Source: an uncultured Porticoccus sp.
GTDB taxonomy: Bacteria; Pseudomonadota; Gammaproteobacteria; Pseudomonadales; Porticoccaceae
DNA: 64,000 bases
NCBI RefSeq assembly: GCF_913061305.1
Contig: NZ_CAJXST010000005.1
Coordinates: 124,001 to 188,000 of the forward strand
Direction of reading: 5' to 3'
Shown here one piece after another: positions 46,031-57,217 of the stretch. The position numbers and the translations under genes were made by a program. The notes below the pieces were generated by a model that was not told the origin of the DNA, made no database searches, and saw only the letters and a list, made by a program, of their open reading frames with translations. The stretch's first letter is position 1. Each line of letters starts with the position of its first letter.

Positions 46031-46387
46031 ATGTCACGTGTAAAAAGAGGTGTTGTCGCACACCGTCGCCACAAGAAAATTCTGAAGGCTGCAAAGGGCT
46101 ACTACGGTGCTCGCAGTCGTATATTCCGCGTTGCCAAACAGGCTGTCACCAAAGCGGGTCAGTACGCCTACCGTGACCGCCGTGTCAAAAAGCGTACCTT
46201 CCGCGCCCTGTGGATTACCCGGATCAATGCGCAATCACGCGCTGAGGGTATCAGCTATAGCCGTCTGATCGCGGGACTGAAGAAAGCCAATATTGAGCTG
46301 GATCGCCGTGTGTTGGCTGACCTTGCTGTTCACGATAAAGCGGCATTTGCTGCTGTCGCAGAACAGGCGAAGGCTGCCCTGGCTTGA
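46031..46387 (+). CDS. rplT: 50S ribosomal protein L20
   Basis: A 118-residue protein with the L20 signature [20 protein letters not shown] and [21 protein letters not shown]20 is an early 50S assembly protein and the usual repressor of its own operon. It is followed by two hairpins and then pheS. Confidence 0.98.
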   Translation: MSRVKRGVVAHRRHKKILKAAKGYYGARSRIFRVAKQAVTKAGQYAYRDRRVKKRTFRALWITRINAQSRAEGISYSRLIAGLKKANIELDRRVLADLAVHDKAAFAAVAEQAKAALA

Positions 46388-46435
46388 TATATTTGTGCCG
46401 GGATTTTCCCGGCATTAAATAATGCAGATTGAAAA

Positions 46436-46465
46436 GGGAAAGGGCCTCAGCTCTTTCCCTTTTTT
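46436..46465 (+). terminator. Terminator between rplT and pheS
   Basis: GGGAAAGGGC (46436-46445) pairs with GCTCTTTCCC (46450-46459), one G-T wobble, followed by a run of T. A second hairpin, TGCCGGG/CCCGGCA, precedes it at 46396-46414. pheST may be expressed by partial read-through. Confidence 0.82.
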
Positions 46466-46473
46466 GTTTTTGA

Positions 46474-47514
<1,041 letters not shown>

Positions 47515-47565
47515 AACAAATAGATACATTATTTATCTAAAGTAAATAATTTGATTTGGTGAGCA

Positions 47566-49947
47566 ATGAAATTCAGTGAATCCTGGTTGCGTGAGTGGGT
47601 TAGTCCAAGTATTGACACGGCAGAGCTGGTTGCTCAGCTAACCATGGCGGGTCTCGAGGTAGACGCGGTTGAGGCCGTGGCCCCGGCGTTTGATGGCGTG
47701 GTGGTTGGTGAAATTAGCGCCGTGGACCCACATCCCAATGCCGATAAATTGCGAGTCTGTCAGGTGACCGGCGCTGCCGGTGAAACGGCCCAGGTGGTTT
47801 GTGGCGCACCCAATGCCCGCCAGGGACTGAAAGTGCCCTTTGCAACGGTGGGCGCCACGTTGCCCGGCGATATGAAAATCCGCAAAGCCAGGCTGAGGGA
47901 CGTGGAGTCCTTCGGCATGCTCTGCGGTCAGGATGAAATTGGTTTGGGCGGTGATGGCTCCGGCCTGTGGGAGCTGCCCTCCGATGCACCAACGGGTGCG
48001 GATCTGCGCGACTATCTGAGTCTCAACGACCAATTGATTGAGGTCGACTTGACCCCCAATCGCGGCGATTGTCTGAGTATTCGGGGTCTGGCCCGCGAGG
48101 TGGGCGTATTAAATACGGTCGCGGTGGCCGGGCCTTCCCTTGATCCTGTCTCAGCCACGGTCGATGACCATTTGCTCACTGCGCTGGACGCCCCCGCTGC
48201 CTGCCCCCGTTATGCGGGTCGGGTGATTCGCGATGTCAATCTGGCTGCGCCATCTCCCCTGTGGTTGCAGGAAAAACTGCGCCGTAGCGGTATTCGCAGT
48301 ATCGATCCGGTGGTCGATGTGACCAACTATGTGATGCTCGAGCTGGGTCAGCCGATGCACGCCTTTGATCTCGCCACGCTGGATGGTGGCATTCGGGTGC
48401 GCATGGCGGAGCAGGGTGAGTCACTCGAATTGCTGGACGGCTCCAAGACCACATTGAACGACGACACACTGGTCATTGCCGATCACCAGAAACCGCTGGC
48501 TATCGCCGGAATCATGGGCGGCAAACTGTCTGCCGTCACGGCAGATACCCGGGATATTTTCCTTGAAAGCGCCTATTTTGATCCGCTGTCGATTGCCGGT
48601 CGTCCACGCAATTACGGACTCCATACGGATTCATCCCACCGCTTCGAGCGCGGTGTTGACTGGCAGTTGCAGTCTCTCGCCATCGAACGGGCCACCGCGC
48701 TGTTGCTGGACATCGTCGGGGGGCAGGCCGGGCCGATAACTGTAGCCGAGTCGGCAGCACATTTGCCACGATCTGCAGAGGTGAGGCTGACCCGGCGCAA
48801 ACTGCAACAGCAGTTGAGTCTGTCGCTGGATGCCGAGCTGGTTAGCGGCATGTTACAGCGTCTCGGTCTGGAAATTCTTGCCGAGGATGAAGACGGCTGG
48901 CGCTGCAGGGTTCCCAGTTGGCGCTTCGATATTGCGATTGAAGTGGACCTGATTGAGGAAGTGGCCCGCATCTACGGTTACAACCGCTTGCCGACCGCCA
49001 CGATCAGCGCCAGTCTGCCGATTGAGGTTTGTCGCGAAACCCGCACCGGTTTGCCTTTGTTGCGCCAGCAGTTGGTTGCCCGGGGCTACCGCGAAGCCAT
49101 TACCTACTGTTTTGTCGATCCCGATGTCCAGAAACACCTGCTGCCAGAGATAGAGGGTGTCGCACTGGCCAACCCCATCGCCAGTGATATGTCGGTGATG
49201 AGAACCACCCTCTGGTCCGGCCTGCTGCCGGCGATACGCCGCAACCTCAATCGCCAGCAATCCCGTGTCAGGATTTTTGAGTCCGGGTTGAGCTTCATGC
49301 CCGAGGCGGGTGGCGTGAAGCAGGAATCCATGATTGCCGGTGCCGTCACCGGCACTCGTTTGCCTGAACGTTGGTCAAACCCGCGTGATCTGGTGGATTT
49401 TTTTGATATCAAGTCCGATGTGGAAGCGCTCCTCAAGCAGAACCATGTGTTTGATCAGTATCGCTTTGTACCTGCTGCACATCCCGCGCTGCACCCCGGA
49501 CAATGTGCCGCCATTGAGCGAAACGGTGAGCCAGTGGGTTATATCGGTTTGCTGCACCCGCGTGTTCAGAAGCTGCTGGATATATCCCAGCCGGTGTACG
49601 TTTTTGAGCTTGCCCTCGGTGCTGTGGTCGAAGGTGAGCTACCCGCTTTTCGGGGTGTCAGCCGGTTCCCGGAAGTTCGCCGTGACCTGGCGGTGATTGT
49701 GGATCGGGACCTTTCCGCCAGTACGCTCTGTGAAACCATTCGAGAGGCGGCGGGCCGTTACCTCGTCGACTTAAAGATATTTGACGTCTACCAAGGGAAA
49801 GGTGTTGAAATCAATAGAAAAAGTATCGCGGTTGGCTTGACCTTTAGAGAGAGTTCGCGCACTCTTACCGAAGAAGAAATCACAGCGGCTGTCGACCGGG
49901 TGGTCAGCACCATAAAAGAACAACATTCAGCGAGTCTCAGGGGTTAA
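47566..49947 (+). CDS. pheT: Phenylalanyl-tRNA synthetase beta subunit
   Basis: A 793-residue subunit. It opens with the EMAP-like tRNA-binding domain (about 40-150: [20 protein letters not shown]), then B3/B4 editing and B5 domains ([31 protein letters not shown]), the degenerate class II core, and a C-terminal anticodon-binding FDX-ACB domain ([20 protein letters not shown]). ihfA starts eight bases after its stop. Confidence 0.98.
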   Translation: MKFSESWLREWVSPSIDTAELVAQLTMAGLEVDAVEAVAPAFDGVVVGEISAVDPHPNADKLRVCQVTGAAGETAQVVCGAPNARQGLKVPFATVGATLPGDMKIRKARLRDVESFGMLCGQDEIGLGGDGSGLWELPSDAPTGADLRDYLSLNDQLIEVDLTPNRGDCLSIRGLAREVGVLNTVAVAGPSLDPVSATVDDHLLTALDAPAACPRYAGRVIRDVNLAAPSPLWLQEKLRRSGIRSIDPVVDVTNYVMLELGQPMHAFDLATLDGGIRVRMAEQGESLELLDGSKTTLNDDTLVIADHQKPLAIAGIMGGKLSAVTADTRDIFLESAYFDPLSIAGRPRNYGLHTDSSHRFERGVDWQLQSLAIERATALLLDIVGGQAGPITVAESAAHLPRSAEVRLTRRKLQQQLSLSLDAELVSGMLQRLGLEILAEDEDGWRCRVPSWRFDIAIEVDLIEEVARIYGYNRLPTATISASLPIEVCRETRTGLPLLRQQLVARGYREAITYCFVDPDVQKHLLPEIEGVALANPIASDMSVMRTTLWSGLLPAIRRNLNRQQSRVRIFESGLSFMPEAGGVKQESMIAGAVTGTRLPERWSNPRDLVDFFDIKSDVEALLKQNHVFDQYRFVPAAHPALHPGQCAAIERNGEPVGYIGLLHPRVQKLLDISQPVYVFELALGAVVEGELPAFRGVSRFPEVRRDLAVIVDRDLSASTLCETIREAAGRYLVDLKIFDVYQGKGVEINRKSIAVGLTFRESSRTLTEEEITAAVDRVVSTIKEQHSASLRG

Positions 49948-49954
49948 GCGAGTT

Positions 49955-50257
49955 ATGTCAGCACTTACCAAAGCCGACCTTGCAGAAATGCTTTTCGAAG
50001 ACCTGGGTTTGAATAAACGCGAGGCCAAGGAAATCGTCGAATCGTTTTTTGAAGAGATCCGCACGGCCCTTGAGAAAAATGAACAGGTCAAACTATCAGG
50101 TTTTGGTAACTTTGAACTGCGCGACAAAAAAACCCGCCCCGGTCGCAATCCAAAAACCGGTGAAGAGATCCCCATTTCTGCCAGACGAGTAGTGACGTTC
50201 AAACCCGGACAAAAACTTAAAGCGAGAGTAGAAAGCTATGCTGGAACCGAGCAATAA
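49955..50257 (+). CDS. ihfA: Integration host factor alpha subunit
   Basis: A 100-residue HU/IHF-family protein: [20 protein letters not shown] at the start and [20 protein letters not shown] in the DNA-binding arm. It pairs with IhfB (7203). The pheT-ihfA-merR order is conserved in gammaproteobacteria. It overlaps the next gene by 20 bases. Confidence 0.98.
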   Translation: MSALTKADLAEMLFEDLGLNKREAKEIVESFFEEIRTALEKNEQVKLSGFGNFELRDKKTRPGRNPKTGEEIPISARRVVTFKPGQKLKARVESYAGTEQ

Positions 50258-50594
50258 CGATCAGTTGCCGGCCATTCCCGGCAAGCGTTACTTCACCATC
50301 GGTGAAGTCAGTGAGCTCTGCGATGTCAAACCCCATGTGCTTCGCTACTGGGAGCAGGAGTTTCCCACCCTCAGCCCGGTAAAACGCCGTGGTAATCGCC
50401 GCTACTACCAGCGCCAGGATGTCATCCTGATCCGGCAGATTCGTTCATTGCTCTATGAGCAGGGTTTTACCATTGGCGGTGCCCGTCAGCGCATGACCGG
50501 TGAGGATGCCAAGGAAGAGGCCACGCAGGTCAGGCAGCTGATCGACCAGACAGTCGGCGAGCTGGAAGACCTGTTGCAGGTACTGAAGGGCTGA
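50238..50594 (+). CDS. MerR-family regulator downstream of ihfA
   Basis: A 118-residue protein with a winged-helix DNA-binding domain ([20 protein letters not shown], then [13 protein letters not shown]) and a short coiled-coil. It lacks the metal-binding cysteines of metal-sensing MerR proteins. This is the conserved uncharacterised regulator often found after ihfA. Its start lies inside ihfA, suggesting coupling. Confidence 0.9.
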   Translation: MLEPSNNDQLPAIPGKRYFTIGEVSELCDVKPHVLRYWEQEFPTLSPVKRRGNRRYYQRQDVILIRQIRSLLYEQGFTIGGARQRMTGEDAKEEATQVRQLIDQTVGELEDLLQVLKG

Positions 50595-50602
50595 TTTTAT
50601 TC

Positions 50603-50630
50603 TTGAATTGTGGGGTGCATCCGGTATTAT
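50603..50630 (+). promoter_or_regulatory. Promoter of tRNA-Pro
   Basis: TTGAAT (50603-50608), a 16-base spacer, TATTAT (50625-50630), then the GC-rich GTGCGCC before the tRNA start at 50646. The three other stable-RNA promoters in this window share this GCGCC discriminator. Confidence 0.72.
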
Positions 50631-50645
50631 GTGCGCCTTCCTATT

Positions 50646-50722
50646 CGGGGCGTAGCGCAGTCTGGTAGCGCACTACACTGGGGGTGTAGTGGTCACAGGT
50701 TCAAATCCTGTCGTCCCGACCA
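50646..50722 (+). tRNA. tRNA-Pro (GGG)
   Basis: A 77-base cloverleaf with encoded CCA. Acceptor CGGGGCG/CGTCCCG with one G-U pair, D arm GCGCAGTCTGGTAGCGC, anticodon stem CTACA/TGTAG enclosing GGG (Pro), and T arm GGTTCAAATCC, as in other bacterial tRNA-Pro. Confidence 0.96.
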
Positions 50723-50736
50723 AAATTGAATGAATT

Positions 50737-50769
50737 AGCCGCTTACAGCCTAGCTTGAGCGGCTTTTTT
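50737..50769 (+). terminator. Terminator of tRNA-Pro
   Basis: AGCCGCT (50737-50743) pairs perfectly with AGCGGCT (50758-50764), followed by a T-run to 50769, 14 bases after the tRNA. Confidence 0.82.
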
Positions 50770-50961
50770 GTGCCCGTTCGTGCCATCCAGCAAGCGGGAC
50801 TTTTGTGATTAGGTGATCAGGCAGGGCGGATATTAGCCGGACTTCTTTATCTTTTTTGAATGGGAGCCAAAAGCACCGACGAATGGTATTAATGGTATTA
50901 TTGTAGTGTCACTAAATATGGACGTTTAGTTATTCGCTAATAGCTATATCGGAGAACGTCC

Positions 50962-51096
50962 ATGAAAAAGTTTTTCCTACTCATTTCAATTGTAGTTTTT
51001 TCGTCAGCGGTTCTAGCTCACAGTGGGGGTTGCCGCAAAGATAGTCCTCCAGGGCTATGTTGCCATGCAGGTTCAAAGCCATATCACTGTCACTAG
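50962..51096 (+). CDS. Small secreted Cys/His-rich protein (YHYH-like)
   Basis: A 44-residue protein. A signal peptide (residues 1-19, MKKFFLLISIVVFSSAVLA) is followed by a mature part of 25 residues, HSGGCRKDSPPGL then CCHAGSKPYHCH. This resembles small exported proteins with an N-terminal HSGG and a C-terminal YHCH motif, which may bind metal; function unknown. GGAGAA lies 5 bases before the ATG. It is short enough to be missed by gene callers. Confidence 0.72.
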   Translation: MKKFFLLISIVVFSSAVLAHSGGCRKDSPPGLCCHAGSKPYHCH

Positions 51097-51598
51097 CAAT
51101 CAAAAGCGCAAGATTTTGGTAGTCGCGCTCCATAACGTGTGATAAGTCGAACCAGGTACAACTTTCTTCTGGAGCGTCTTACTGGCTTCGCCATAGCAGT
51201 TCTGTTCGGTTTTCTTGATCATCATAGGCGGCAAAGGCCACGTTCCCCCGGGGCATATCGCCTAAGCATTAACTTGTTATAGCCCTCTCTGTTTCCGCTA
51301 TCTGCGGCGTCCACAACCTCCTTAAGCTATTTCGAAAAACAGGATAGGTGGCAATACCGACAGGCTATTTTCCAGCTCCAGCGGGGGGTAAATTCATCAC
51401 AGAAGCAGTCAATGGTCATATCTCTTGTGATATCTTCGGCTTGCTAGGGTATTTCCATTGGTCATATAAACAGTGCTAGTCTCATATCAGGTTTAAGGTG
51501 CCTGTTGACGGTGGTTCCGGGTTGGTGGGTGTCGGGTCAGTTTTGACACAGGCAGATTGGTTTCAACAGGCAGATTGAATCTGACAAAGGGGCTTTCC
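51097..51598. other. Gene-free 500-base stretch
   Basis: No convincing frame, tRNA or repeat array was found. A direct repeat of CAGGCAGATTG occurs twice just before the MscS gene (around 51550 and 51567). The base pattern suggests eroded coding DNA, but no family was recognised. Confidence 0.4.
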
Positions 51599-52426
51599 AT
51601 GCTCGAATCAATCCAGCAACAAATTCTGGATGTTTTAACTTCGGTGATCGTTCATATTCCCAATCTGGTGGGTGGATTACTGTTATTGCTGGCCGGTTGG
51701 CTGCTGGCCCGGTTTTTACATCTGCTGGTTACCCGCTTTATCCGCACCCTCAATCATCTGCTGGATCGCCAGTTACAAAACTTAAACCTTCACTTTGTGC
51801 GGATACCGGCTGCCACGGAAAGGTTGATTGGTTTTGTGGTGTACTGGGCCACTATTCTGATATTTGCCATTGTCGCAATTCGGGTGGTGGGTGTTGCCGG
51901 GGCGACTGTCTGGCTCGACCGTTTAATGGTGTATCTGCCCTCCCTGATGGCGGGTGGCCTGATTATTATCAGCGGCTATATTCTCGGCAGTGTAGTGCGC
52001 CATCTGATCACCCACGCGGCGGCCTCAGCGGATATTGCCCAGGCAGTGCTGCTCGGCCAGATTGCACAGATCTCCTTTTTTATTGTCGGCGTGGTCATGG
52101 GTCTTGGCCAGGTGGGCGTCGATGTCAGTTTCCTGGTCATTCTGTTTGGCATTGGTTTTGCGGCCGTTTTGACAGGGTTTTCCCTGGCCTTTGGCCTCGG
52201 TGCCAGACCGCTGGTGGAAAACCTCATTGCAACGCGTCATCTCAAGGAATTTGTCCGCCCCGGGCAGATTGTCGAGACCGGCAATGAGCGGGGCAGGGTA
52301 TTGGAGTTCACTGCCACCGGAATGGTGGTGGAAACAGCTGATGGCCGAAAACTGATTCCGGCCCGGCTCTGTATGCAGCAGTCTTTCAGTGTGATTACCC
52401 GGGAGTCGATGGATGACAAACTCTAA
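51599..52426 (+). CDS. MscS-like mechanosensitive channel family protein
   Basis: A 275-residue membrane protein with four or five hydrophobic segments (IPNLVGGLLLLLAGWLLARF, YWATILIFAIVAIRVVG, MAGGLIIISGYILGSVV, FLVILFGIGFAAVLTGFSLA) and a short C-terminal beta domain (PGQIVETGNERGRVLEF). The conserved TM-helix repeat pattern matches MscS-related proteins with a small cytoplasmic part. ATG 51599 has AAAGGGG upstream. It overlaps the next gene by 14 bases, linking it to the MgtE pair. Confidence 0.82.
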   Translation: MLESIQQQILDVLTSVIVHIPNLVGGLLLLLAGWLLARFLHLLVTRFIRTLNHLLDRQLQNLNLHFVRIPAATERLIGFVVYWATILIFAIVAIRVVGVAGATVWLDRLMVYLPSLMAGGLIIISGYILGSVVRHLITHAAASADIAQAVLLGQIAQISFFIVGVVMGLGQVGVDVSFLVILFGIGFAAVLTGFSLAFGLGARPLVENLIATRHLKEFVRPGQIVETGNERGRVLEFTATGMVVETADGRKLIPARLCMQQSFSVITRESMDDKL

Positions 52427-53267
52427 TCCCCTGAGTCTGGATTTTCTTATCAGTAAGCCCGAGGCCGCAGCCCAGGTGTTGCAGTCGCTGGAGGATCAAG
52501 AGGCGGCAATGTACCTGCAGGAAGTGCCGGTCCGGATTGTTGCCCCGGTGCTGCAGGAAATGCAGGTGTGGCCGGCATCGCGTATTCTGGACCAGTTATC
52601 GCTGGAGCAGAACGCTGCTATTTTTGCCCAGCTCCCATACCAGACAGTCGCTGCGTTATTGCGATTGCAGCAGCGCGAACGGCGCACCGAGCTGCTGGCG
52701 GTGCTGCCCGCCAAGCTTGCCCGGTCTTTGAGTATGTCGCTGATTTATCAGGAAAATACGGTCGGTGCCTGGATGGATATGTCCACGCCGGGCTTTTTCC
52801 CCGAGCTCACGGCCGCTGAGTGTTTGGCGTTACTGAAAAAGTCTGCGGATTCATTTGGTACCAGCTTGGTGATTATCAATCAGTCGCATCAGGTGATTGG
52901 CATGGTGGGCCTGGATAAGTTGCTGGCCAGCCCCGATGAGAAAATATTGGGTCAATTGATGGATGCGGCGCAGCAACCGCTGGCCGCAGAGATGAGCATC
53001 CAGATGGCTGTCAATCTGTCTGATTGGCATTGTTACCCGTTGCTGCCGGTCCGCAATTCGAGTGGTGTTTACCTCGGAACAGTGACGCGTTCGGTATTGC
53101 GCACGGCACTGAAAAAGGCTCCCTCGGCGGATGCCTCACTGGGCGATTCACTGTTGTCCCATCTTGCCCGTGCCATGATTGTCACTGCGACCGGGATGGT
53201 GCAAATGGCACCGGACAGTCACGCGTCCTGGTTGTCTGACACAGGAGGGTCATACCATGACGACTAA
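52413..53267 (+). CDS. Soluble MgtE-like regulatory protein (MgtE N domain + CBS, no membrane domain)
   Basis: A 284-residue protein with the layout of the cytoplasmic half of MgtE: an N-terminal helical superhelix (LQEVPVRIVAPVLQEMQVWP, LQQRERRTELLAVLPAKL), then a CBS pair with VIINQSHQVIGMVGLDKLLA and a second degenerate CBS. No transmembrane segment follows. It is encoded between an MscS-like channel and a complete MgtE, overlapping both. It may modulate the neighbouring transporter in response to magnesium or nucleotide (inference). Confidence 0.78.
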   Translation: MTNSNPLSLDFLISKPEAAAQVLQSLEDQEAAMYLQEVPVRIVAPVLQEMQVWPASRILDQLSLEQNAAIFAQLPYQTVAALLRLQQRERRTELLAVLPAKLARSLSMSLIYQENTVGAWMDMSTPGFFPELTAAECLALLKKSADSFGTSLVIINQSHQVIGMVGLDKLLASPDEKILGQLMDAAQQPLAAEMSIQMAVNLSDWHCYPLLPVRNSSGVYLGTVTRSVLRTALKKAPSADASLGDSLLSHLARAMIVTATGMVQMAPDSHASWLSDTGGSYHDD

Positions 53268-54576
53268 TGCCTCCCCGGATCCCCGTACGGTTGATATGGC
53301 GCTGACCCGCAAATTTCTGCTGGATTACCCCAGGGATGCAGCCCTGAAAATTGAGGCTCTGGCTCCCCGGGATGTGGCCGCAGTGCTGAGCCTGCAGCCC
53401 GTACATGTGCTTTTATTTCTGTGGCGGTATTTGACGCCCAATGTCGCCGCTGAGATTCTGGTTTGTTTGCCAGAAGAGCACAGTCGTCAACTGCTCAGCG
53501 AACTGCCACCTCTGGATTCAGTGCGGATGATCGGTCAGCTGGATGACGAATCGCGGGATGCCCTGCTGAAGAACCTGGATGCATCGATCCGCAGGGAGTT
53601 GGCGGAACTGATGAGCTACCCGGAGAGCAGTGCCGGGCGATTGATGGATACCCGTGCTCTGGTATTTCGGGACAGCATGACTATTTCCGAGACGCTGGAG
53701 ATTCTCCGCAAGCGCCAACTGAAGACGGCGCGCAGTGTCTTTCTGGTTGATACCGAGGGTCGCCTGAGCGCCAAGGTTCACTTGCAGGACATCGCCATTG
53801 CCGATCCCGGCACGTCTCTGGGGGAAATTGCCAAGCCGGTTACGGCGGTGGTTGCCGGTACCGCGGGAAAAGAAGAAATCTCCGAGTTGTTCGAAAAACA
53901 TCAACTGCTCGATTTGCCGGTGGTTGAGATTGATCAGCGTTTGTTGGGCATCATCCATCACAGCAGTCTGGTTCAGGTTTCCCAGGAGGATATGTCATCC
54001 GATGTGTTGGCCATGGTGGGTGCCAGCCGTGAAGAACGTGCCCTGTCGAAACCACTGTTTGCCGTGAAAAAGCGCATGCCCTGGTTACAGGTCAATCTGC
54101 TCACGGCTTTTTTGGCCGCTTCCGTGGTGGGAATATTCGAAAGTACGATTGCCAGTTTTACGGCTCTGGCCGTGCTGCTGCCGGTGGTCGCCGGTCAATC
54201 GGGCAATGCCGGGGCCCAGGCCCTGGCGGTTACCATGCGAGGTCTGGCATTGCGTGAGATCACGGTCCGCCACTGGTTCAGGGTGATGTTCAAGGAAGTG
54301 CGGGTGGGCCTGATAAATGGTATTGGTATTGCGGTCACCTGCGGCATCGGCGTGTTCGTCTGGAGCCAGTCAATAGGGCTGGTGCTGGTGATCTGTTCGG
54401 CGATGGTGCTGGCGATGATTGCGGCGGGGTTTGCCGGTGCGGTGGTACCGATTGTGCTGGTGCGGCTGGGTCAGGACCCGGCGCAGGCATCTTCCATTAT
54501 TCTTACCACGGTCACCGATATCATCGGCTTTTTTGCCTTTCTGGGGATCGCGGCACTGCTGTCGGGGCTGCTGTAG
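53257..54576 (+). CDS. mgtE: Magnesium transporter MgtE
   Basis: A 439-residue transporter. It has the N domain (about 30-130), a CBS pair (about 135-255, with AGRLMDTRALVF) and five C-terminal membrane helices with the pore-lining signature VVAGQSGNAGAQALAVTMRG. Full-length MgtE is about 450 residues. ATG 53257 is chosen because AGGAGG lies 8 bases before. The upstream neighbour is a pore-less paralogue, an unusual pairing. Confidence 0.93.
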   Translation: MTTNASPDPRTVDMALTRKFLLDYPRDAALKIEALAPRDVAAVLSLQPVHVLLFLWRYLTPNVAAEILVCLPEEHSRQLLSELPPLDSVRMIGQLDDESRDALLKNLDASIRRELAELMSYPESSAGRLMDTRALVFRDSMTISETLEILRKRQLKTARSVFLVDTEGRLSAKVHLQDIAIADPGTSLGEIAKPVTAVVAGTAGKEEISELFEKHQLLDLPVVEIDQRLLGIIHHSSLVQVSQEDMSSDVLAMVGASREERALSKPLFAVKKRMPWLQVNLLTAFLAASVVGIFESTIASFTALAVLLPVVAGQSGNAGAQALAVTMRGLALREITVRHWFRVMFKEVRVGLINGIGIAVTCGIGVFVWSQSIGLVLVICSAMVLAMIAAGFAGAVVPIVLVRLGQDPAQASSIILTTVTDIIGFFAFLGIAALLSGLL

Positions 54577-54794
54577 AAACTTATCCGGTAAAGCGGGAGG
54601 GTAGTAAGCTTCTGCCGAGGTCAGTCGTCGCTGATAATCAGGTTGGCTTTTGCGGCCCTGGCGCCTGCAAAGAGTGGCCTACTGCGGCATAATAGCCGCC
54701 GATGGGTGCTGCCAACTGCCGGTGCTCGACTCATCAATACGGTGTCTGCGATGGTGCAGCACCTTTAATTACCCAAAAATGGATTTCTCCCGAT

Positions 54795-55727
54795 ATGACC
54801 CTAACTGTACGCAAAGCTGTTATTCCTGTCGCCGGGCTGGGCACTCGTATGTTGCCGGCCACCAAGGCTATTCCAAAAGAAATGTTGCCGGTGGTGGACA
54901 AGCCGCTTATCCAGTACGTCGTTAATGAAGCTATTGCGGCGGGCATTACCGAAATCGTGCTGGTCACCCACGCCAGTAAGAATTCCATTGAGAACCACTT
55001 CGACACCAGTTTTGAACTGGAGGCGCAGCTGGAAAAGCGGGTCAAGCGTCAGCTACTTGACGATGTCCGCTCGATCGTGCCCCAGGAGGTGACCATCATT
55101 TCGGTCAGACAGCCCTATGCAAAGGGTCTTGGGCATGCAATCAGCTGTGCGAGGCCGGTGGTAGGTGATCAGCCTTTTGCCATTCTGTTGCCGGATGTTT
55201 TGGTGGACAAGTATCGGGCAGACTCGAAAAAAGACAATTTATCGTCCATGGTGAAAAACTTTACCGCCACGGGTCACAGCCAGATTATGGTGGAGGCGGT
55301 TCCCTGGGAAGAGGTTAACAAATACGGCGTTGTCGATTGTCAGGGCGTTGAGCTGATGGCCGGCGGTGTGGCGAGAATCCACAGCATGGTCGAAAAGCCG
55401 AAACCGGAGAATGCTCCGTCCAACATGGCTGTTGTGGGACGTTACGTGGTGTCACCGACCATTTGGGATCTGCTGGAAAAAACGCCACTCGGGGTGGGTG
55501 GTGAGGTCCAGTTAACCGATGCCCTGGAAGAACTGCTCAAGCAGGAGGTGGTCGAGGCCTACCGGATCGTAGGTTGCAGCCATGATTGCGGCAGTAAACT
55601 CGGCTACCTACAGGCCAATATTGCCTATGCCCTGCAGCACGATGAAATTGGTGAAGGGGTGAAAGACTACCTCAAAAACAATCGCCATGTTGACGCTGCA
55701 GCCACATTCGAAAAACCGCGCCGATAA
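54795..55727 (+). CDS. galU: UTP-glucose-1-phosphate uridylyltransferase
   Basis: A 310-residue nucleotidyltransferase. The signature [20 protein letters not shown] and the [24 protein letters not shown], and [15 protein letters not shown] segments are clear. It makes UDP-glucose for envelope polysaccharides. The frame extends to 54702, but ATG 54795 begins at the family's first strand. Followed by a phosphomannomutase; the two supply sugar nucleotide precursors. Confidence 0.95.
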   Translation: MTLTVRKAVIPVAGLGTRMLPATKAIPKEMLPVVDKPLIQYVVNEAIAAGITEIVLVTHASKNSIENHFDTSFELEAQLEKRVKRQLLDDVRSIVPQEVTIISVRQPYAKGLGHAISCARPVVGDQPFAILLPDVLVDKYRADSKKDNLSSMVKNFTATGHSQIMVEAVPWEEVNKYGVVDCQGVELMAGGVARIHSMVEKPKPENAPSNMAVVGRYVVSPTIWDLLEKTPLGVGGEVQLTDALEELLKQEVVEAYRIVGCSHDCGSKLGYLQANIAYALQHDEIGEGVKDYLKNNRHVDAAATFEKPRR

Positions 55728-55786
55728 CCTGCCCTTTGTGATGACCCATACCGGTTTTGGGTGGGTGTCCCTGTGATGTGAGTACT

Positions 55787-57139
55787 ATGAAAATTACCTG
55801 CTTTAAGGCATATGACATTCGGGGCAGGCTCGGTTCCGAGCTGTCCGTAGAGATTGCATACCGTATTGGCCGGGCCTATGCCCGCTGGTTGAAACCTGAA
55901 ACTGTGGTGGTTGGCGGGGATATTCGCACCTCCAGCCCGACGTTGAAAAGTGCGCTGGCCTCGGGGTTGCGCGATGAAGGCGTCGATGTGCTGGATATTG
56001 GGCTGTGCGGCACCGAGGAAATCTATTTTGCGACGGCGCACCTTAACCTGTCCGGTGGCATCATGGTGACGGCCAGTCACAATCCCATTGATTATAACGG
56101 CATGAAAATGGTGCGGGAGGACTCCAGGCCAATCAGTGCCGACACCGGCCTGAAGGCGATCCAGGCATTAGCCGAAGAAACAGATTTTCCCCCGGTAGAG
56201 CTCAGTCAACGTGGGACTTATCGTCGTATCAGTTGTTCCGATGCTTATATTGAACATCTGCTCTCGTATGTGGAGCGAAGCAAACTTCGGCCGTTGAAAA
56301 TCGTCGTCAATGCCGGCAATGGTGCTGCCGGTCCTGTGCTCGATGCGCTGGAAAGCTTTTTACCCTTTGAGCTGATCAAGGTGAATCATGATCCGGACGG
56401 GGAGTTCCCCAACGGTATTCCAAACCCACTGTTGCCTGAGAGCCGCCATCACACCAGTGATCTGGTGAAGTCCTCCGGTGCTGACTTTGGTCTGGCCTGG
56501 GATGGTGATTTTGACCGTTGTTTTCTGTTCGATGAACAGGGCGAATTTATTGAGGGTTACTATATTGTCGGGTTGCTGGCAAAAGCGTTTCTGCGCAAGC
56601 ATCCGGGTGAAAAGATTGTCCACGACCCTCGTCTGATCTGGAACACCCAAGCGGTCTGCCGGGAATTTGGTGGTGAGGCGGTGCAAAGTAAATGCGGTCA
56701 CGCCTTTATCAAACAGGTCATGCGTGAGCAGGATGCTGTCTATGGCGGTGAGATGAGTGCCCATCATTATTTTCGGGATTTCTTTTATTGCGACAGCGGT
56801 ATGGTTCCCTGGCTTTTAGTGGCCGAGCTGCTGAGTGTGACCGGTCAGCCACTGTCAGACATGATCCAGTCGATGGTGGAAGACTATCCCTGTTCCGGTG
56901 AACTGAACCGCCGTATTGATGACCCCCAACGGGTGATGACACTACTTGAAGAACACTACGCCAATGGCGCAGTGAGCATTGAGCGGGTGGACGGACTGAG
57001 TGTGGCCTATACTGACTGGCGGTTTAATCTGCGCAGCAGTAATACCGAGCCAGTTGTCAGGCTCAATGTGGAAGCCAATGACCGGGCCTTGATGGAACAG
57101 AAAACCCTTGAGCTGCTCAGCCTGATGGGTGCCGATTGA
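55787..57139 (+). CDS. manB: Phosphomannomutase (CpsG/ManB type)
   Basis: A 450-residue alpha-D-phosphohexomutase. It opens with [16 protein letters not shown]. The catalytic serine is in [15 protein letters not shown], the metal loop in [13 protein letters not shown], the sugar-binding loop in [13 protein letters not shown], and the phosphate loop in [15 protein letters not shown]. It converts mannose-6-P to mannose-1-P for GDP-mannose. It is close in length to E. coli CpsG (456). AlgC-type bifunctional enzymes are an alternative. Confidence 0.9.
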   Translation: MKITCFKAYDIRGRLGSELSVEIAYRIGRAYARWLKPETVVVGGDIRTSSPTLKSALASGLRDEGVDVLDIGLCGTEEIYFATAHLNLSGGIMVTASHNPIDYNGMKMVREDSRPISADTGLKAIQALAEETDFPPVELSQRGTYRRISCSDAYIEHLLSYVERSKLRPLKIVVNAGNGAAGPVLDALESFLPFELIKVNHDPDGEFPNGIPNPLLPESRHHTSDLVKSSGADFGLAWDGDFDRCFLFDEQGEFIEGYYIVGLLAKAFLRKHPGEKIVHDPRLIWNTQAVCREFGGEAVQSKCGHAFIKQVMREQDAVYGGEMSAHHYFRDFFYCDSGMVPWLLVAELLSVTGQPLSDMIQSMVEDYPCSGELNRRIDDPQRVMTLLEEHYANGAVSIERVDGLSVAYTDWRFNLRSSNTEPVVRLNVEANDRALMEQKTLELLSLMGAD

Positions 57140-57217
57140 GGTAAGTGGTATGGCTCACTGGGTGCGATTGGCCTGTTCGGAACCAGTAAACTAACCAAGC
57201 ACTTCCGGGAGCGTGTC

